Part shown: one piece after another, positions 15,105-23,632 of the stretch
Layout: every line of letters starts with the position of its first letter
Numbering within the stretch: the first letter of the stretch is position 1
Source: a virus
DNA length: 45,505 nucleotides
Virus record (IMG/VR): IMGVR_UViG_3300025276_000007
Span: 1 to 45,505 of that record
Strand: one strand, 5' to 3'
Translations under genes and position numbers: made by a program
Notes under the pieces: model-generated
The model's database searches: none
What the model saw: the letters and a program-made list of their open reading frames with translations, nothing else
Told to the model about the DNA's origin: nothing

Positions 15105-15500
15105 ATGATTAGATCCGAAGATTTCCCGTTTCAGATAGACAGACCTACGTTTGTAAGAGTGCCTTTTACTGGTGCTGGTAGACAGTGGCAAGCTGGTGAG
15201 CATTTCCCTTGGAAAGAACTCAGCGTAGATGACAATAAAGTTCGTATCCTTTACGACCAGAGAACCCTCTTTCATGACCCCTCTAAGGAGACCAGTATGA
15301 AGGTTGGTGACGGACTTGAGGCCTTAGATAGCGATGGTCTTTCCTCTCTGGTAGATACGATTAACGAACAGGTCAAAACCTCTTGTGCGACAACAAGAGA
15401 GTATGACAAGAAGCGTTGCAAAAAGTCTAAGCTAGTAGATAAGCAACGAGGAATGATCCGTAGTTGGAGGCGTAATTACGGACAGTTGGAGAACGGTTAA
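15105..15500 (+). CDS. Hypothetical head or neck protein
   Basis: 131 residues, with the segment RQWQAGEHFPWKELSVDDNKVRILYDQRTLFHDPSKE that recurs in small proteins after capsid genes of marine siphoviruses. The C-terminal third is very basic (TREYDKKRCKKSKLVDKQRGM, then RSWRRNYGQ), which could touch DNA or RNA. The start at 15105 follows TAGGAACCCCGACT. It overlaps the next connector gene by one base. Function unknown; the place suggests head completion. Confidence 0.65.
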   Translation: MIRSEDFPFQIDRPTFVRVPFTGAGRQWQAGEHFPWKELSVDDNKVRILYDQRTLFHDPSKETSMKVGDGLEALDSDGLSSLVDTINEQVKTSCATTREYDKKRCKKSKLVDKQRGMIRSWRRNYGQLENG

Positions 15501-15961
15501 TGGCTTGGACGTATGATCCTACTACCCTTGGTACTGTTGACGCAGACGAGAGGTTGAACAGTGTTAGGTTGTTATCTGGTGATACAGATATTACTGACCA
15601 ACAGTTGCAGAATGAGGAGATTGTATTTAGTCTTACTCAGACAGGTAACAATGTTTACTACTCTGCTGCTTGGGTAGCTAGGGCCATATCGTCCAAATAC
15701 TCACGACTGGTTGACACACAACTTGACGGTGTACTAACCTCTAAGTACTCTACTCTAGCAAAGCAGTACACGGCTCTTGCAGATAACCTTGAGTATCAGG
15801 GTAAGACTTCTGGTGCTGTTATAGGTATCAAGGCTGGCGGTATTAGTGTGACTGCTGTTAAAGCTGTCCGTGAAAACACTGATAGGATTAAACCCAGCTT
15901 CAGAAGAGATAGATTTAAGAACCCCGAAAGTTACGACCACTCTGACGATTACACTAGCTAG
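15500..15961 (+). CDS. Putative head-tail connector (adaptor)
   Basis: 153 residues. After WTYDPTTLGTVDADERLNSVRLLSGDTD there is QQLQNEEIVFSLTQTGNNVYYSAAWVARAISSKYSR. This is the layout of the helical adaptor family, whose proteins attach below the portal (HK97 gp6/SPP1 gp15 role). A basic C-terminus follows (PSFRRDRFKNPESYD). Its neighbours are a probable stopper and a gp10-like protein, which supports this. No enzyme motif is visible. Confidence 0.72.
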   Translation: MAWTYDPTTLGTVDADERLNSVRLLSGDTDITDQQLQNEEIVFSLTQTGNNVYYSAAWVARAISSKYSRLVDTQLDGVLTSKYSTLAKQYTALADNLEYQGKTSGAVIGIKAGGISVTAVKAVRENTDRIKPSFRRDRFKNPESYDHSDDYTS

Positions 15962-15970
15962 GGGTAAGAA

Positions 15971-16327
15971 ATGTTTAGGTCGAGCGATTTATTCCGACTT
16001 GTTAATGATCACGGTCAGTCTCTGACTCTCCGCAAGGTCACTACAGATGGCACCTACGACCCTGCTACTGGTAGTAGATCAGGAGAAGTAACTACAGATA
16101 TCAGCATACTAGGATACTTCTACAACTACAGCTTAGGCCTTACAGGTAACAACGATGAGATCGTAAGGGGTCAGAGAAAGCTCCTTATATCTGCTCAAGG
16201 GTTAAGTGTTATCCCTGATGACGAAGACCTTATCTTAGGCAATGGTGACACAGTAAAGGTAACTTCTGTGACAACCCTGTTCTCTGGTGGTGTAGTCTTG
16301 TGTCATATGTGTAGCGTTCAGGAGTAA
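15971..16327 (+). CDS. Putative head closure (stopper) protein
   Basis: 118 residues, beta-rich. GQSLTLRKVTTDGTYDPATGSRSGEVTTDISILGYFYNY followed by RGQRKLLISAQGLSVIPDDEDLILGNGDTVKVTSV matches the small beta-barrel stoppers (SPP1 gp16/HK97 gp7 role). These plug the head after packaging and bind the tail. It lies in the canonical order adaptor, stopper, gp10-like protein, tail terminator. Confidence 0.72.
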   Translation: MFRSSDLFRLVNDHGQSLTLRKVTTDGTYDPATGSRSGEVTTDISILGYFYNYSLGLTGNNDEIVRGQRKLLISAQGLSVIPDDEDLILGNGDTVKVTSVTTLFSGGVVLCHMCSVQE

Positions 16328-16330
16328 ACT

Positions 16331-16753
16331 ATGACTGTAAAGTTAGAAGGTACGTTCGAAGAGATCATAGATAAGATTGAAGCCCTACCTTCAAAGGTAG
16401 TTTACGACCTTCTTTCTGAGTCTGTGGACTTCTTAGTTAACAAGTCTCCTGTAGACACAGGTGCTTATATAGAGTCTCACGCACTTAGTTCTGGGGGAGG
16501 AAAAACTCGTAGCGTAAATCCTAGAAGTAGAAAGAAAGGTACTGGTGATAAAGTCAAAGCTAAAGCACAGCTTGAGGCTGACTTAGAAGAACTAGACTTC
16601 TCACAAAACACCTTTGTATTTAATAACCACTCTAACCATGCTTGGGTAGTTGAGCAAAACCCCAGAGGAACTGTAAAGAGTCCTCACATTTATACTCAGT
16701 TACAAAACTACATAGGCACTGGAAAAGTAGAGGTAAAGAATCCAAATGGCTAG
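16331..16753 (+). CDS. HK97 gp10-like neck or tail-joining protein
   Basis: 140 residues. The core pattern is a helix (EEIIDKIEALPSKVVYDLLSESVDFLVNKSPVDTGAYIESH) followed by a basic loop and the hairpin TFVFNNHSNHAWVVEQNP. This is the mark of HK97 gp10-type proteins, which occur between stopper and terminator genes. The middle is Lys-rich (SRKKGTGDKVKAKAQ). It overlaps the next gene by eight bases. Confidence 0.78.
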   Translation: MTVKLEGTFEEIIDKIEALPSKVVYDLLSESVDFLVNKSPVDTGAYIESHALSSGGGKTRSVNPRSRKKGTGDKVKAKAQLEADLEELDFSQNTFVFNNHSNHAWVVEQNPRGTVKSPHIYTQLQNYIGTGKVEVKNPNG

Positions 16754-17171
16754 TATACACAAAACCATCAGAGCTGCACTAGAAAGCCGACTAGCCACTT
16801 TAGCCACTGCTAACTCTTTTTCTGTAGCTTTTGAGAATGTTTCCTTTAGCCCTATTACTGGAACATCTTTTGTTCAGTGTGAGTTTATTCCCGTGCAACG
16901 TATAAGGGCAGCAAGAGGCCCAAACTCTCAGATACTTTATAAGGGTATCTTTCATATAAACGTACATGCACCAGAGAATACTGGCCCCGCAGCAGCAGAG
17001 ACACTAGCTGAACTACTTATTGACAACTTTGAGTCAAACACTGACGTCTCTTATACAAGTGGCGGAACAACAACCATCGTATCTATAGACTATGCTGAGA
17101 GGCAGCAGGGCTTCACAGATACACCTTGGTACTTCATACCGATCACAATCGGATGGTACATTTATAACTAG
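16746..17171 (+). CDS. Tail terminator protein (DUF4128-like)
   Basis: 141 residues. The pattern IHKTIRAALESRLATLA, then VAFENVSFSPITGTSFVQCEFIP, then ILYKGIFHINVHAPENTGPAAAETLAELLIDNF resembles DUF4128/lambda gpU-type terminators. These form the ring that stops tail-tube growth and joins the tail to the head. The order just before the tube gene fits exactly. The ending FTDTPWYFIPITIGWYIYN is an expected strand pair. Confidence 0.82.
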   Translation: MASIHKTIRAALESRLATLATANSFSVAFENVSFSPITGTSFVQCEFIPVQRIRAARGPNSQILYKGIFHINVHAPENTGPAAAETLAELLIDNFESNTDVSYTSGGTTTIVSIDYAERQQGFTDTPWYFIPITIGWYIYN

Positions 17172-17182
17172 GAGAATAACAC

Positions 17183-18118
17183 ATGCCTACCTTCGCACAG
17201 GGTTCACGCTCTAGCTTAAGCCTCGTTAAAGAGGTCACCTTTGGTACTACCCCCGCTGGTAATACCGCTAACATCCCCTTCACCTCGCACAGCCTTAACC
17301 TGTCTAAAGACTTGGTTGCTGGTACTGATATTCAATCTGACCGTATGCCTCGCCATGAACGTCACGGTAACAAACAATCTGCTGGTGACATTGTAGTTGA
17401 CCTTCGTAAAGGTGACTATGACCTACTACTTGAGTCAGCTATGCTTAGTACGTTCGATGCAGGTGTTGCTAACGTCTTAAAGGTTGGCGTTACGCCCATG
17501 TTCTTCAGTATTGAAGATTACTCTGCTGACATTGATCAGGCTCGTTTGTTTACAGGTCAGACTGTTTCTACTATGGGCATCTCTATTGCACCTAACCAGA
17601 TGGTAACCACTACCTTTGGTATGGTTGGCAAGGGCATGACTATTGGTTCCACACAGAGGACCCAAACAGCAAACACAGGCAACGCCCCATTTGATGCCTA
17701 CTCAGGTAACATGCTCTTGGCTAACCAAGGCGTATCACTGGCAAGTCCAACTAACGATTTACCTATCATCACACAGCTTGACTTTAATGTAACTAACTCG
17801 TATGCGCCAACCTTTGTTGTTGGGTCTGATGAAGCACCAGCTCTTGAAGTTGGTCGTGCAGAAGTTACAGGGTCGTTCTCTGCATACTTTCAGGATGATG
17901 CTCTTATCAACCGCTTCTTGGACGAGGATGAGACAGCTATCTCAGTATCTGTTGATGACCCAACAGGGACTAACGCTTACACCTTCTTGTTCCCAAGAGT
18001 TAAGATCAACACTGCTGACGTAGGTGTAGATGGACCAACAAGCCGTATGATTAGCGTTGGGTTCACTTCTTTGTTCGATACCACAGAAGCAACCAACCTT
18101 AAGATTACCCGCTCATAA
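17183..18118 (+). CDS. Major tail tube protein
   Basis: 311 residues, beta-rich. RSSLSLVKEVTFGTTPAGNTANIPFTSHSLN at the start, a middle with GDIVVDLRKGDYDLLLESAM, the second-half block EVGRAEVTGSFSAYFQDDALINRFLDE and the ending SRMISVGFTSLFD are typical of siphovirus tube proteins of the TTP_2 type. The strong ribosome site TAGGAGAATAACAC and the terminator hairpin just downstream fit an abundant protein. Confidence 0.9.
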   Translation: MPTFAQGSRSSLSLVKEVTFGTTPAGNTANIPFTSHSLNLSKDLVAGTDIQSDRMPRHERHGNKQSAGDIVVDLRKGDYDLLLESAMLSTFDAGVANVLKVGVTPMFFSIEDYSADIDQARLFTGQTVSTMGISIAPNQMVTTTFGMVGKGMTIGSTQRTQTANTGNAPFDAYSGNMLLANQGVSLASPTNDLPIITQLDFNVTNSYAPTFVVGSDEAPALEVGRAEVTGSFSAYFQDDALINRFLDEDETAISVSVDDPTGTNAYTFLFPRVKINTADVGVDGPTSRMISVGFTSLFDTTEATNLKITRS

Positions 18119-18135
18119 GAATCCCTAGCTAGGGC

Positions 18136-18171
18136 GGGGGGCATCGGTGTCGGGTCTGATGCTCCCCTTTT
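18136..18171 (+). terminator. Intrinsic terminator after the tail tube gene
   Basis: A 10-bp stem (18136-18145 with 18158-18167, one G-T pair) and a 12-base loop, followed by TTTT (18168-18171). A short CCCTAGCTAGGG palindrome lies just before it. It probably gives partial termination, so the tube is made in excess over the distal tail proteins. Confidence 0.75.
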
Positions 18172-18204
18172 ACTAACCCGACATAACCCTGACAGGAACC
18201 TGAC

Positions 18205-18603
18205 ATGGACTTGATGAACTTAAAGCCTACCTCCGACACAGTGGAAGTACTCTTAGTACACCCATCTAGCTTGGAGTCATTAACTAACAAAGACGGTAGT
18301 GAAATGTCTATCACAGTATACGCTCCTCACACTAAGGAGTATAAGGCTGTGATGCACGAACATACAAACAAACGTATTGCAAAAGCCTCAAAGAGAAAGG
18401 CTAGTAACTTCTCAGCAGAGGAACTAGAGGCGGATACGATAGACCTCTTAGCTCGGACAACAGCAGATTGGGATATTACCTATGATGGTAAGAAGCCTAA
18501 AATGACTGTGGCGCTCTGTAAAGAAGTCTACACACAATTGTTCTGGATCAAAGACCAGATAGAGGAGGCTCTTGCTGACTCTGTGGATTTTACCAAAGCC
18601 TGA
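18205..18603 (+). CDS. Tail assembly chaperone, G-type
   Basis: 132 residues, between the tail tube and the tape measure, the fixed place of gpG-type chaperones. These coat the tape measure during tail assembly. The protein is acidic-helical with a basic patch (HTNKRIAKASKRKASNF) and ends in EEALADSVDFTKA. The next frame (-1) is open across its end, so a fraction of ribosomes should shift to make a longer GT-type product. Confidence 0.82.
   Translation: MDLMNLKPTSDTVEVLLVHPSSLESLTNKDGSEMSITVYAPHTKEYKAVMHEHTNKRIAKASKRKASNFSAEELEADTIDLLARTTADWDITYDGKKPKMTVALCKEVYTQLFWIKDQIEEALADSVDFTKA
18579..18601 (+). promoter_or_regulatory. Candidate -1 ribosomal frameshift window
   Basis: The -1 frame relative to the G gene is open from 18579 (after a TGA at 18576) and the G stop is at 18601-18603, so any slip must fall in this window. 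The best candidate is G-GAT-TTT at 18585-18591: TTT re-pairs perfectly as TTT after a -1 slip, while GAT to GGA does not. CCAAAGC further on is an alternative. The exact site is uncertain. Confidence 0.5.
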
Positions 18604-18611
18604 TCGAAGAC

Positions 18612-18935
18612 TTGCTTGAGTTTGCGGAACATTCCTTCGAACTCAACAAGACCGACGAAAGTGGTACAAGCGAACTTTCACACCTAGAACAAGTAGAAAG
18701 GCAGACAGGTATTAGACCTAAGCGATTAGAGGGACCAGAGTTCCCAGTCCTTTTGTCACATATCTGGTCTGCCTTTGTTGCATGTAGCAAGGGAAGGACA
18801 GGGGGTTTTAGTGGTGCTAACCCTCTCCCCTACGAAAGTATAAAAGCTTGGATGGAACTTACAGGCACGCCACTAAACCCAAGGGAAGTAGAACTCGTTA
18901 AAGAGCTTGACGTGATATACATAAGGACGCAGTAA
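18612..18935 (+). CDS. Tail assembly chaperone, T-domain (made as GT fusion by frameshift)
   Basis: The frame is open from 18579 to 18935 in the -1 register of the G-type gene. It has no ATG near its beginning; the first usable initiation codon is TTG at 18612, with only a weak GAAG upstream. The polypeptide (LLEFAEHSFELNK..., then RQTGIRPKRLEGPEFPVLLSHIWSAFVACSKGRTGG, then NPLPYESIKAWMELTG) reads as a T-type domain that contacts the tape measure and tube. It is most likely made only as a GT fusion. It ends one base into the tape measure gene. Confidence 0.78.
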   Translation: MLEFAEHSFELNKTDESGTSELSHLEQVERQTGIRPKRLEGPEFPVLLSHIWSAFVACSKGRTGGFSGANPLPYESIKAWMELTGTPLNPREVELVKELDVIYIRTQ

Positions 18936-21900
18936 TGCCAGTAGTAGACCTAAAATTTATGGTTCATAACCAACAGCAAATTAAGGACGCCACAAAGTCT
19001 TTATTAGCGTTTAATACTGCAAACGTCAAACGTGCTGCAAACTACGACAAGGTAGCTGCTGCTGATATTCGTGGTATGACTGCCACAGCTAAACTTAACA
19101 GGATGAAAAACAAGCTTCAGTCAGACCTGATAAGGCTTGAAAAAGAAGGTATACTCAGTAAAGACCAGCTTATACAGAAGGAGAAAGAGTATAATGCGAT
19201 GCTCGTCCAAGAGGAGCGTACTCTTAAGAACTTTGTAGAGACAGATAGAACTCTCATCGCCCAAGAAAAACGTAAGCAGAAGATGGTAGATGAGTCTATC
19301 AAGAAGACTGAGAAGCAAAGCCAAAAAGTAGAAAAGCTTAAGAAGCAATACAGCAGTTCGTATGCAGCCCTACAAAAGTACGGGGAAGCTGTTAAAGGTA
19401 TAAACCTTGCTTGGGGTGGTGATAAGACTGCACAAGGTAGGCAAGCACTTAAAGCCCTTAGGAAAGACTATGATGATTTCACCAATGCTCTTAAACGTGG
19501 CTCTATCGTAGATGCAGGAAACCAGTTTGCTCGTTACGGAGATCAAGCGTATAGGGCAACGCAGAAAACTAAGAGGTTTGCATCAGTTGGTCTGCAGCAA
19601 GCAGGTTATCAGGTCAATGACTTTATTGTTCAAATTGCCTCGGGGCAGAACGCACTCGTAGCCTTCGGTCAACAGGGTTCTCAGTTAGCTGGTATCTTTG
19701 GTACTGGGGGTGCGGTTGTAGGTGCTATCATCGCTGGTATAGCTGCACTAGCTAACTTAGTCTACCAGACGTACAGGGCTGAAAAGGCTATAGAAGACCT
19801 TAGTGAAGCGTTCTCCGACCTTTCAAGTAAGATAGGTACGATAGAGTCTATGGGGGGTCAGCTTGGGAGTGTCTTAAAGGCACCTATGACTCTTGCACGG
19901 TATGAACTCGCTAAGCTGCTAAAAGAGATGAGGGCGATAGACCTTAAGGACGTCCGAGAAGAGATCAGCCAAACTTTTGGTGTACAATCGCAGTCAAGGT
20001 TTAATAAACTAATAGGCCAACACGTCCCTGTTGTCGGTAAGGTGGTTATACAGAAAGAGGGCATACTTGCAGATATGCAAGAGGTTCTGGCAGAGATGCA
20101 AGGAACTAAGGCATTAGCCCGTGCGGCGGCATCGGGTACGGTTGCTCAACATGCAACAGACATTGGGAACCTGAACAAAGACATAAACGACCTAGCCACT
20201 GCCCTTGCCGCACCACTCAAATCCGAACAAGACCTGATTACTCTTGGGTACGAACTAAATAAGATCACTAAGGGTCGTAAAGGACTGCTTCAAGATCAAG
20301 TACGCCTGTTCATGACGTCTACAGGTATTCTGGACCTTATGGTTGATCAGCAAGTAGAAGCAGCAGAGACTCAAGAAGAGGCAGATAAAGCGGCGGAAGA
20401 AGCAGCAGAGAAAAAGAAAAAACTAGCCCTGCAAATGCGTCAGGCAAACATCAAGCACCTTGAACAGGAGCAGAAGGCTATAGAAGATGCCAATGCTAAA
20501 GAGGTAGCTCACCTTGATAGAATCTACGCCTTTAACCAAAGGATAACAGACCAGATTACTGCTTCTAACAAGAAGAAAGAAGACTACGATATAGCCAAGA
20601 TGAAGACAGAGGGTGATCTGGCAAACGCCCGTGACCTTGAGATAGAACAAGCTAAAGCTATGGCTTTCCACAGGGCTATGGCTGGACACGAAGCGTTGAA
20701 ACTAACCACCGCAGAGTTTAACACTATGCAGGCGTTGGCAGTAGAAGCTGGTAAAGCCGCCGAAGCCGCTGTTAGAAGGAAGCATGCCTCTGAGGATGCA
20801 GTGCAGAGCCTTCGGGATAGTACGGAAGAGGCCAAGCAGTTGGCACAATTCCTTGAGAGGGCAGCTAGGGCTTCTGATGCGATCAGTGGTGTTAACCTAA
20901 AGATAGAAGACAAGATAGCAGTGATGAAGGCAAAGATAGCTGCTGCTGAATCTGGGGGAGACGGACAACTTGCAGGGCAAGCGGTCAGTAGCTTCTTAAG
21001 TGCTAAACGTACTGTTATGGACGAGAGTCAAGGAGTCCTGTCACCCGAAGGTTTTGCTAAACTAGCGGAAAGAAAGACTCTTGAAAGAGAACTTTATGAC
21101 CTAGCTGTGAAGTATAAAGAGCTTACTAAGTCTGGTAAGGGTGGCGGCAGCAAAGAAGAGGTAACTGCTTTCGAGATACTTACTAAAGAAGCTCAGGCTC
21201 TGGATTGGAGTATCAAAAAACGTGAGGCACTTATAGGCCTTACAGAAGAAGAGACAACTCTACAAACTATTAAAATGCAACTGTATGACAAAGCTAAAGA
21301 CAAGATAGAAGCATTGGACGAGGCGGGTCAGATTCAGGCCGGTAATGAAATAATGAGATTTGCTAAGTTAATAGCTGCGGAAGAAGAGCGTGTTAGGGCA
21401 CTAGAGAAAGCTGATGCTTTCCAAAAGGAGTTAGCTGCAACGATGGCCTCAACCTTTGCAGATAACTTTATGTCTATTGTAGATGGAACTAAGTCTGTAG
21501 CAGAGGCCTTTAAAGCTATGGCAGCAGACATTGTTAAGCACCTGTTTAAAGTCTTAATCATACAAACTATGATCAGGGCTATGGGCGGATTTATGGGTTC
21601 TGTAGCGCCTACTGGTAGCCTTATGGGTAACATAGGTAAGGGACTACTGTCCTACGAAGCTGCTAACGGCGGAGTGATGAATAACGGACAAGTGGTGCCT
21701 TACGCTAACGGTGGTGTTGTACAAGGTCCAACTCAATTTCCCATGTCGGGGGGTCGTACAGGACTGATGGGTGAAGCAGGCCCAGAAGCTATCATGCCAC
21801 TCCAGCGTGGTAAGGACGGTAAGCTAGGTGTGCAGGCAGACGGGGGTAGCTCTAGTAACGTTGTTATCCACCAGAGCTTTAACTTCTCTGCTAATGGTGA

Positions 21901-22015
21901 CGAGAGTGTCAAGAAGATCATAGCGGAACAAGCCCCAGCTATTGCTAACATGACTAAGCAGAATATTCTTAATGATCGCCGTAGGGGTGGTCAGATGAGA
22001 CAGGCATTTGGGTAA
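18935..22015 (+). CDS. Tape measure protein
   Basis: 1026 residues, the longest gene together with the tip protein. Long charged coiled coils (about 60-160 and 430-660) flank a hydrophobic Gly/Ala segment at about 225-280 (LAGIFGTGGAVVGAIIAGIAALANLVYQTYR). A second hydrophobic segment lies near 870-910. The C-terminus has NGGVVQGPTQFPMSGGRTGLMGEAGPEAIMPL, a hallmark of phage tape measures. It sets tail length (at about 1.5 angstrom per residue, roughly 150 nm) and probably helps DNA cross the inner membrane. Confidence 0.93.
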   Translation: MPVVDLKFMVHNQQQIKDATKSLLAFNTANVKRAANYDKVAAADIRGMTATAKLNRMKNKLQSDLIRLEKEGILSKDQLIQKEKEYNAMLVQEERTLKNFVETDRTLIAQEKRKQKMVDESIKKTEKQSQKVEKLKKQYSSSYAALQKYGEAVKGINLAWGGDKTAQGRQALKALRKDYDDFTNALKRGSIVDAGNQFARYGDQAYRATQKTKRFASVGLQQAGYQVNDFIVQIASGQNALVAFGQQGSQLAGIFGTGGAVVGAIIAGIAALANLVYQTYRAEKAIEDLSEAFSDLSSKIGTIESMGGQLGSVLKAPMTLARYELAKLLKEMRAIDLKDVREEISQTFGVQSQSRFNKLIGQHVPVVGKVVIQKEGILADMQEVLAEMQGTKALARAAASGTVAQHATDIGNLNKDINDLATALAAPLKSEQDLITLGYELNKITKGRKGLLQDQVRLFMTSTGILDLMVDQQVEAAETQEEADKAAEEAAEKKKKLALQMRQANIKHLEQEQKAIEDANAKEVAHLDRIYAFNQRITDQITASNKKKEDYDIAKMKTEGDLANARDLEIEQAKAMAFHRAMAGHEALKLTTAEFNTMQALAVEAGKAAEAAVRRKHASEDAVQSLRDSTEEAKQLAQFLERAARASDAISGVNLKIEDKIAVMKAKIAAAESGGDGQLAGQAVSSFLSAKRTVMDESQGVLSPEGFAKLAERKTLERELYDLAVKYKELTKSGKGGGSKEEVTAFEILTKEAQALDWSIKKREALIGLTEEETTLQTIKMQLYDKAKDKIEALDEAGQIQAGNEIMRFAKLIAAEEERVRALEKADAFQKELAATMASTFADNFMSIVDGTKSVAEAFKAMAADIVKHLFKVLIIQTMIRAMGGFMGSVAPTGSLMGNIGKGLLSYEAANGGVMNNGQVVPYANGGVVQGPTQFPMSGGRTGLMGEAGPEAIMPLQRGKDGKLGVQADGGSSSNVVIHQSFNFSANGDESVKKIIAEQAPAIANMTKQNILNDRRRGGQMRQAFG

Positions 22016-22024
22016 GGAAATCTT

Positions 22025-22615
22025 ATGACACTAAAGACTGCACCAACTAGCATAGGCTTTGAACAGATAACACTAACTGCTATGAACGCTGTTGCCACAT
22101 CTCAGTCACCCTTTACCTATAAGCAACAGGTAGTACAGCACGTAGGTCAAGCATGGAAAGCTTCTGTTACCATACCACCTGTGCGTAGAGACTTAGGTGA
22201 GCCTTGGGTGGCCTTCTTGTTGTCGCTACAAGGGGGAGTTCATACCTTCCTCTTAGGTGACCCTAACTGTACAGAACCTAGAGGTACAGCAGTCAATAGC
22301 TCCCTTACAGCCACAGGGACTAAGGGGGCTGATACTGTGACTCTTGCGATATCTGACGGAACAACTCTTAAAGCTGGTGACTACATACAACTGGGTACAG
22401 CAGCCACATCTAAACTACACAAGGTCTTAGCAGATATATCGGCTGCTGGAGCAGTAGAGATTTGGCCTAGCCTCAGGGATACTTACGTTGGGGTTGCTGT
22501 GACTGTAAGCAATACTAAGGGAATCTTTAGGCTGGCAAGCAATGTACAGGAGTGGCAGATAGGTACCTCTAGTACCTACGGTATCGGCTTTGAGGCTATT
22601 GAGGTAATTGTATAA
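22025..22615 (+). CDS. Distal tail protein (tail tip, gpM-like position)
   Basis: 196 residues. The N-terminal part (FTYKQQVVQHVGQAWKASVTIPPVRRDLGEPWVAFLLSLQGGVHTFLLGDP) is a beta-rich pattern seen in small tip proteins of marine siphoviruses. A Gly/Thr-rich insertion and a strand pair at the end (FEAIEVIV) complete it. It follows the tape measure and overlaps the next tip gene as TAATG. It probably forms the ring at the distal end of the tube. Confidence 0.7.
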   Translation: MTLKTAPTSIGFEQITLTAMNAVATSQSPFTYKQQVVQHVGQAWKASVTIPPVRRDLGEPWVAFLLSLQGGVHTFLLGDPNCTEPRGTAVNSSLTATGTKGADTVTLAISDGTTLKAGDYIQLGTAATSKLHKVLADISAAGAVEIWPSLRDTYVGVAVTVSNTKGIFRLASNVQEWQIGTSSTYGIGFEAIEVIV

Positions 22616-23172
22616 TGAGCAGGACTCTCCCAACAGTAGTCTCTAACGCCCTAGACGATCCAACCATCCACCCGTTCTTTGCTGTAGAGCTTCTATTTGA
22701 TAGTCCTAATGAGATACGCCTGTGGACAGGTGTTGGAGACCTTGACTACGATAGTCATACTTGGACAGGCTCTGGAAACCTGATGGCAATCTCTGCTATA
22801 GAAGAAGGCTCTGACCTTTCCGTAAAAGGTGCTAGTCTTACCTTTACTGGCGTAACAGGAGACATTCTCTCCCTAGCACTAGCAGAGCCATACCAAGGTC
22901 GGGTATGTAACATCTATCTTGGTATCAGAAGTGACACCACCGCACTAACACAGATGTTCTCTGGTTACATGGACCAGATGGCTATCTCAGAAAGTGCAGA
23001 ACAGACAACTGTAGAGCTAACTGTAGAGAACAGACTAATAGATTTGGAGCGGCCTCGTATAGCTAGGTACACCTCTGCTTATCAGAAGTCAATTTATGCT
23101 GGTGACGAGGGACTAGACTTTATTGAAGACCTGCAAGATAAAGAAATAGTCTGGGGAAAGACTGTTGGCTGA
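22615..23172 (+). CDS. Tail tip hub protein (gpL-like position)
   Basis: 185 residues. FFAVELLFDSPNEIRLWTGVGDLDYDSHTWTGSGNLMAISAIEEGSDLSVKG followed by the VSLTF-type strands and TTVELTVENRLIDLERPRIARYTSAYQK is the layout of the hub family that pairs with gpJ-like proteins. The end (IYAGDEGLDFIEDLQDKEIVWG) is conserved in that family. It carries no Cys cluster, unlike lambda gpL. Its stop overlaps the acetyltransferase start. Confidence 0.75.
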   Translation: MSRTLPTVVSNALDDPTIHPFFAVELLFDSPNEIRLWTGVGDLDYDSHTWTGSGNLMAISAIEEGSDLSVKGASLTFTGVTGDILSLALAEPYQGRVCNIYLGIRSDTTALTQMFSGYMDQMAISESAEQTTVELTVENRLIDLERPRIARYTSAYQKSIYAGDEGLDFIEDLQDKEIVWGKTVG

Positions 23173-23632
23173 CGTAAAGTTTCAGCAAGAGTTCCTTTGC
23201 CAAGTCAGGGAAGAGTGTATTCCCCTGATAGAGAGTCACTGGGAAGAAGTGGCAATCAACAAAGACCACATCAAACTAAACCCTGATTGGGATGCTTATG
23301 AGAAGCTAGAAGAGTTAGGCATGCTGACTATCTTTACCGCTAGATGCTCTGACAAACTGATAGGGTATTTTGTCGTAATCTTAACAAAGAATATCCACTA
23401 CAAAGACCACTTGTTCGCTTCTAATGATATCATCTACCTCAACCCAGATTACCGTAAGGGTATGACAGCGATAAGGTTGATGAAGTTTGCAGAGAAATAC
23501 TTAAGGAAAGACGGGGCATCAGTGATGATAGTTAACACCAAAGTAAAGAACCCTTTTGATCCTATCCTTGAGAGGCTGGGTTTTAACCTTACAGAGAGGG
23601 TCTATACTAAATACCTTGGGGGTAACTGCTAA
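23165..23632 (+). CDS. GNAT-family N-acetyltransferase in the tail-tip block
   Basis: 155 residues. Predicted order: an N-terminal helix pair, TIFTARCSDKLIGYFVVIL (strands 2-4), the acetyl-CoA loop region NPDYRKGMTAIRLMKFAEKYLRKDG (about 98-122) and the end VMIVNTKVKNPFDPILERLGFNLTERVYTKYLG. The start is TTG at 23165, overlapping the hub stop. It occupies the slot where lambda-like phages carry an NlpC/P60 tail peptidase (gpK). The acceptor substrate is unknown: it could modify a virion or a host protein. Confidence 0.82.
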   Translation: MADVKFQQEFLCQVREECIPLIESHWEEVAINKDHIKLNPDWDAYEKLEELGMLTIFTARCSDKLIGYFVVILTKNIHYKDHLFASNDIIYLNPDYRKGMTAIRLMKFAEKYLRKDGASVMIVNTKVKNPFDPILERLGFNLTERVYTKYLGGNC

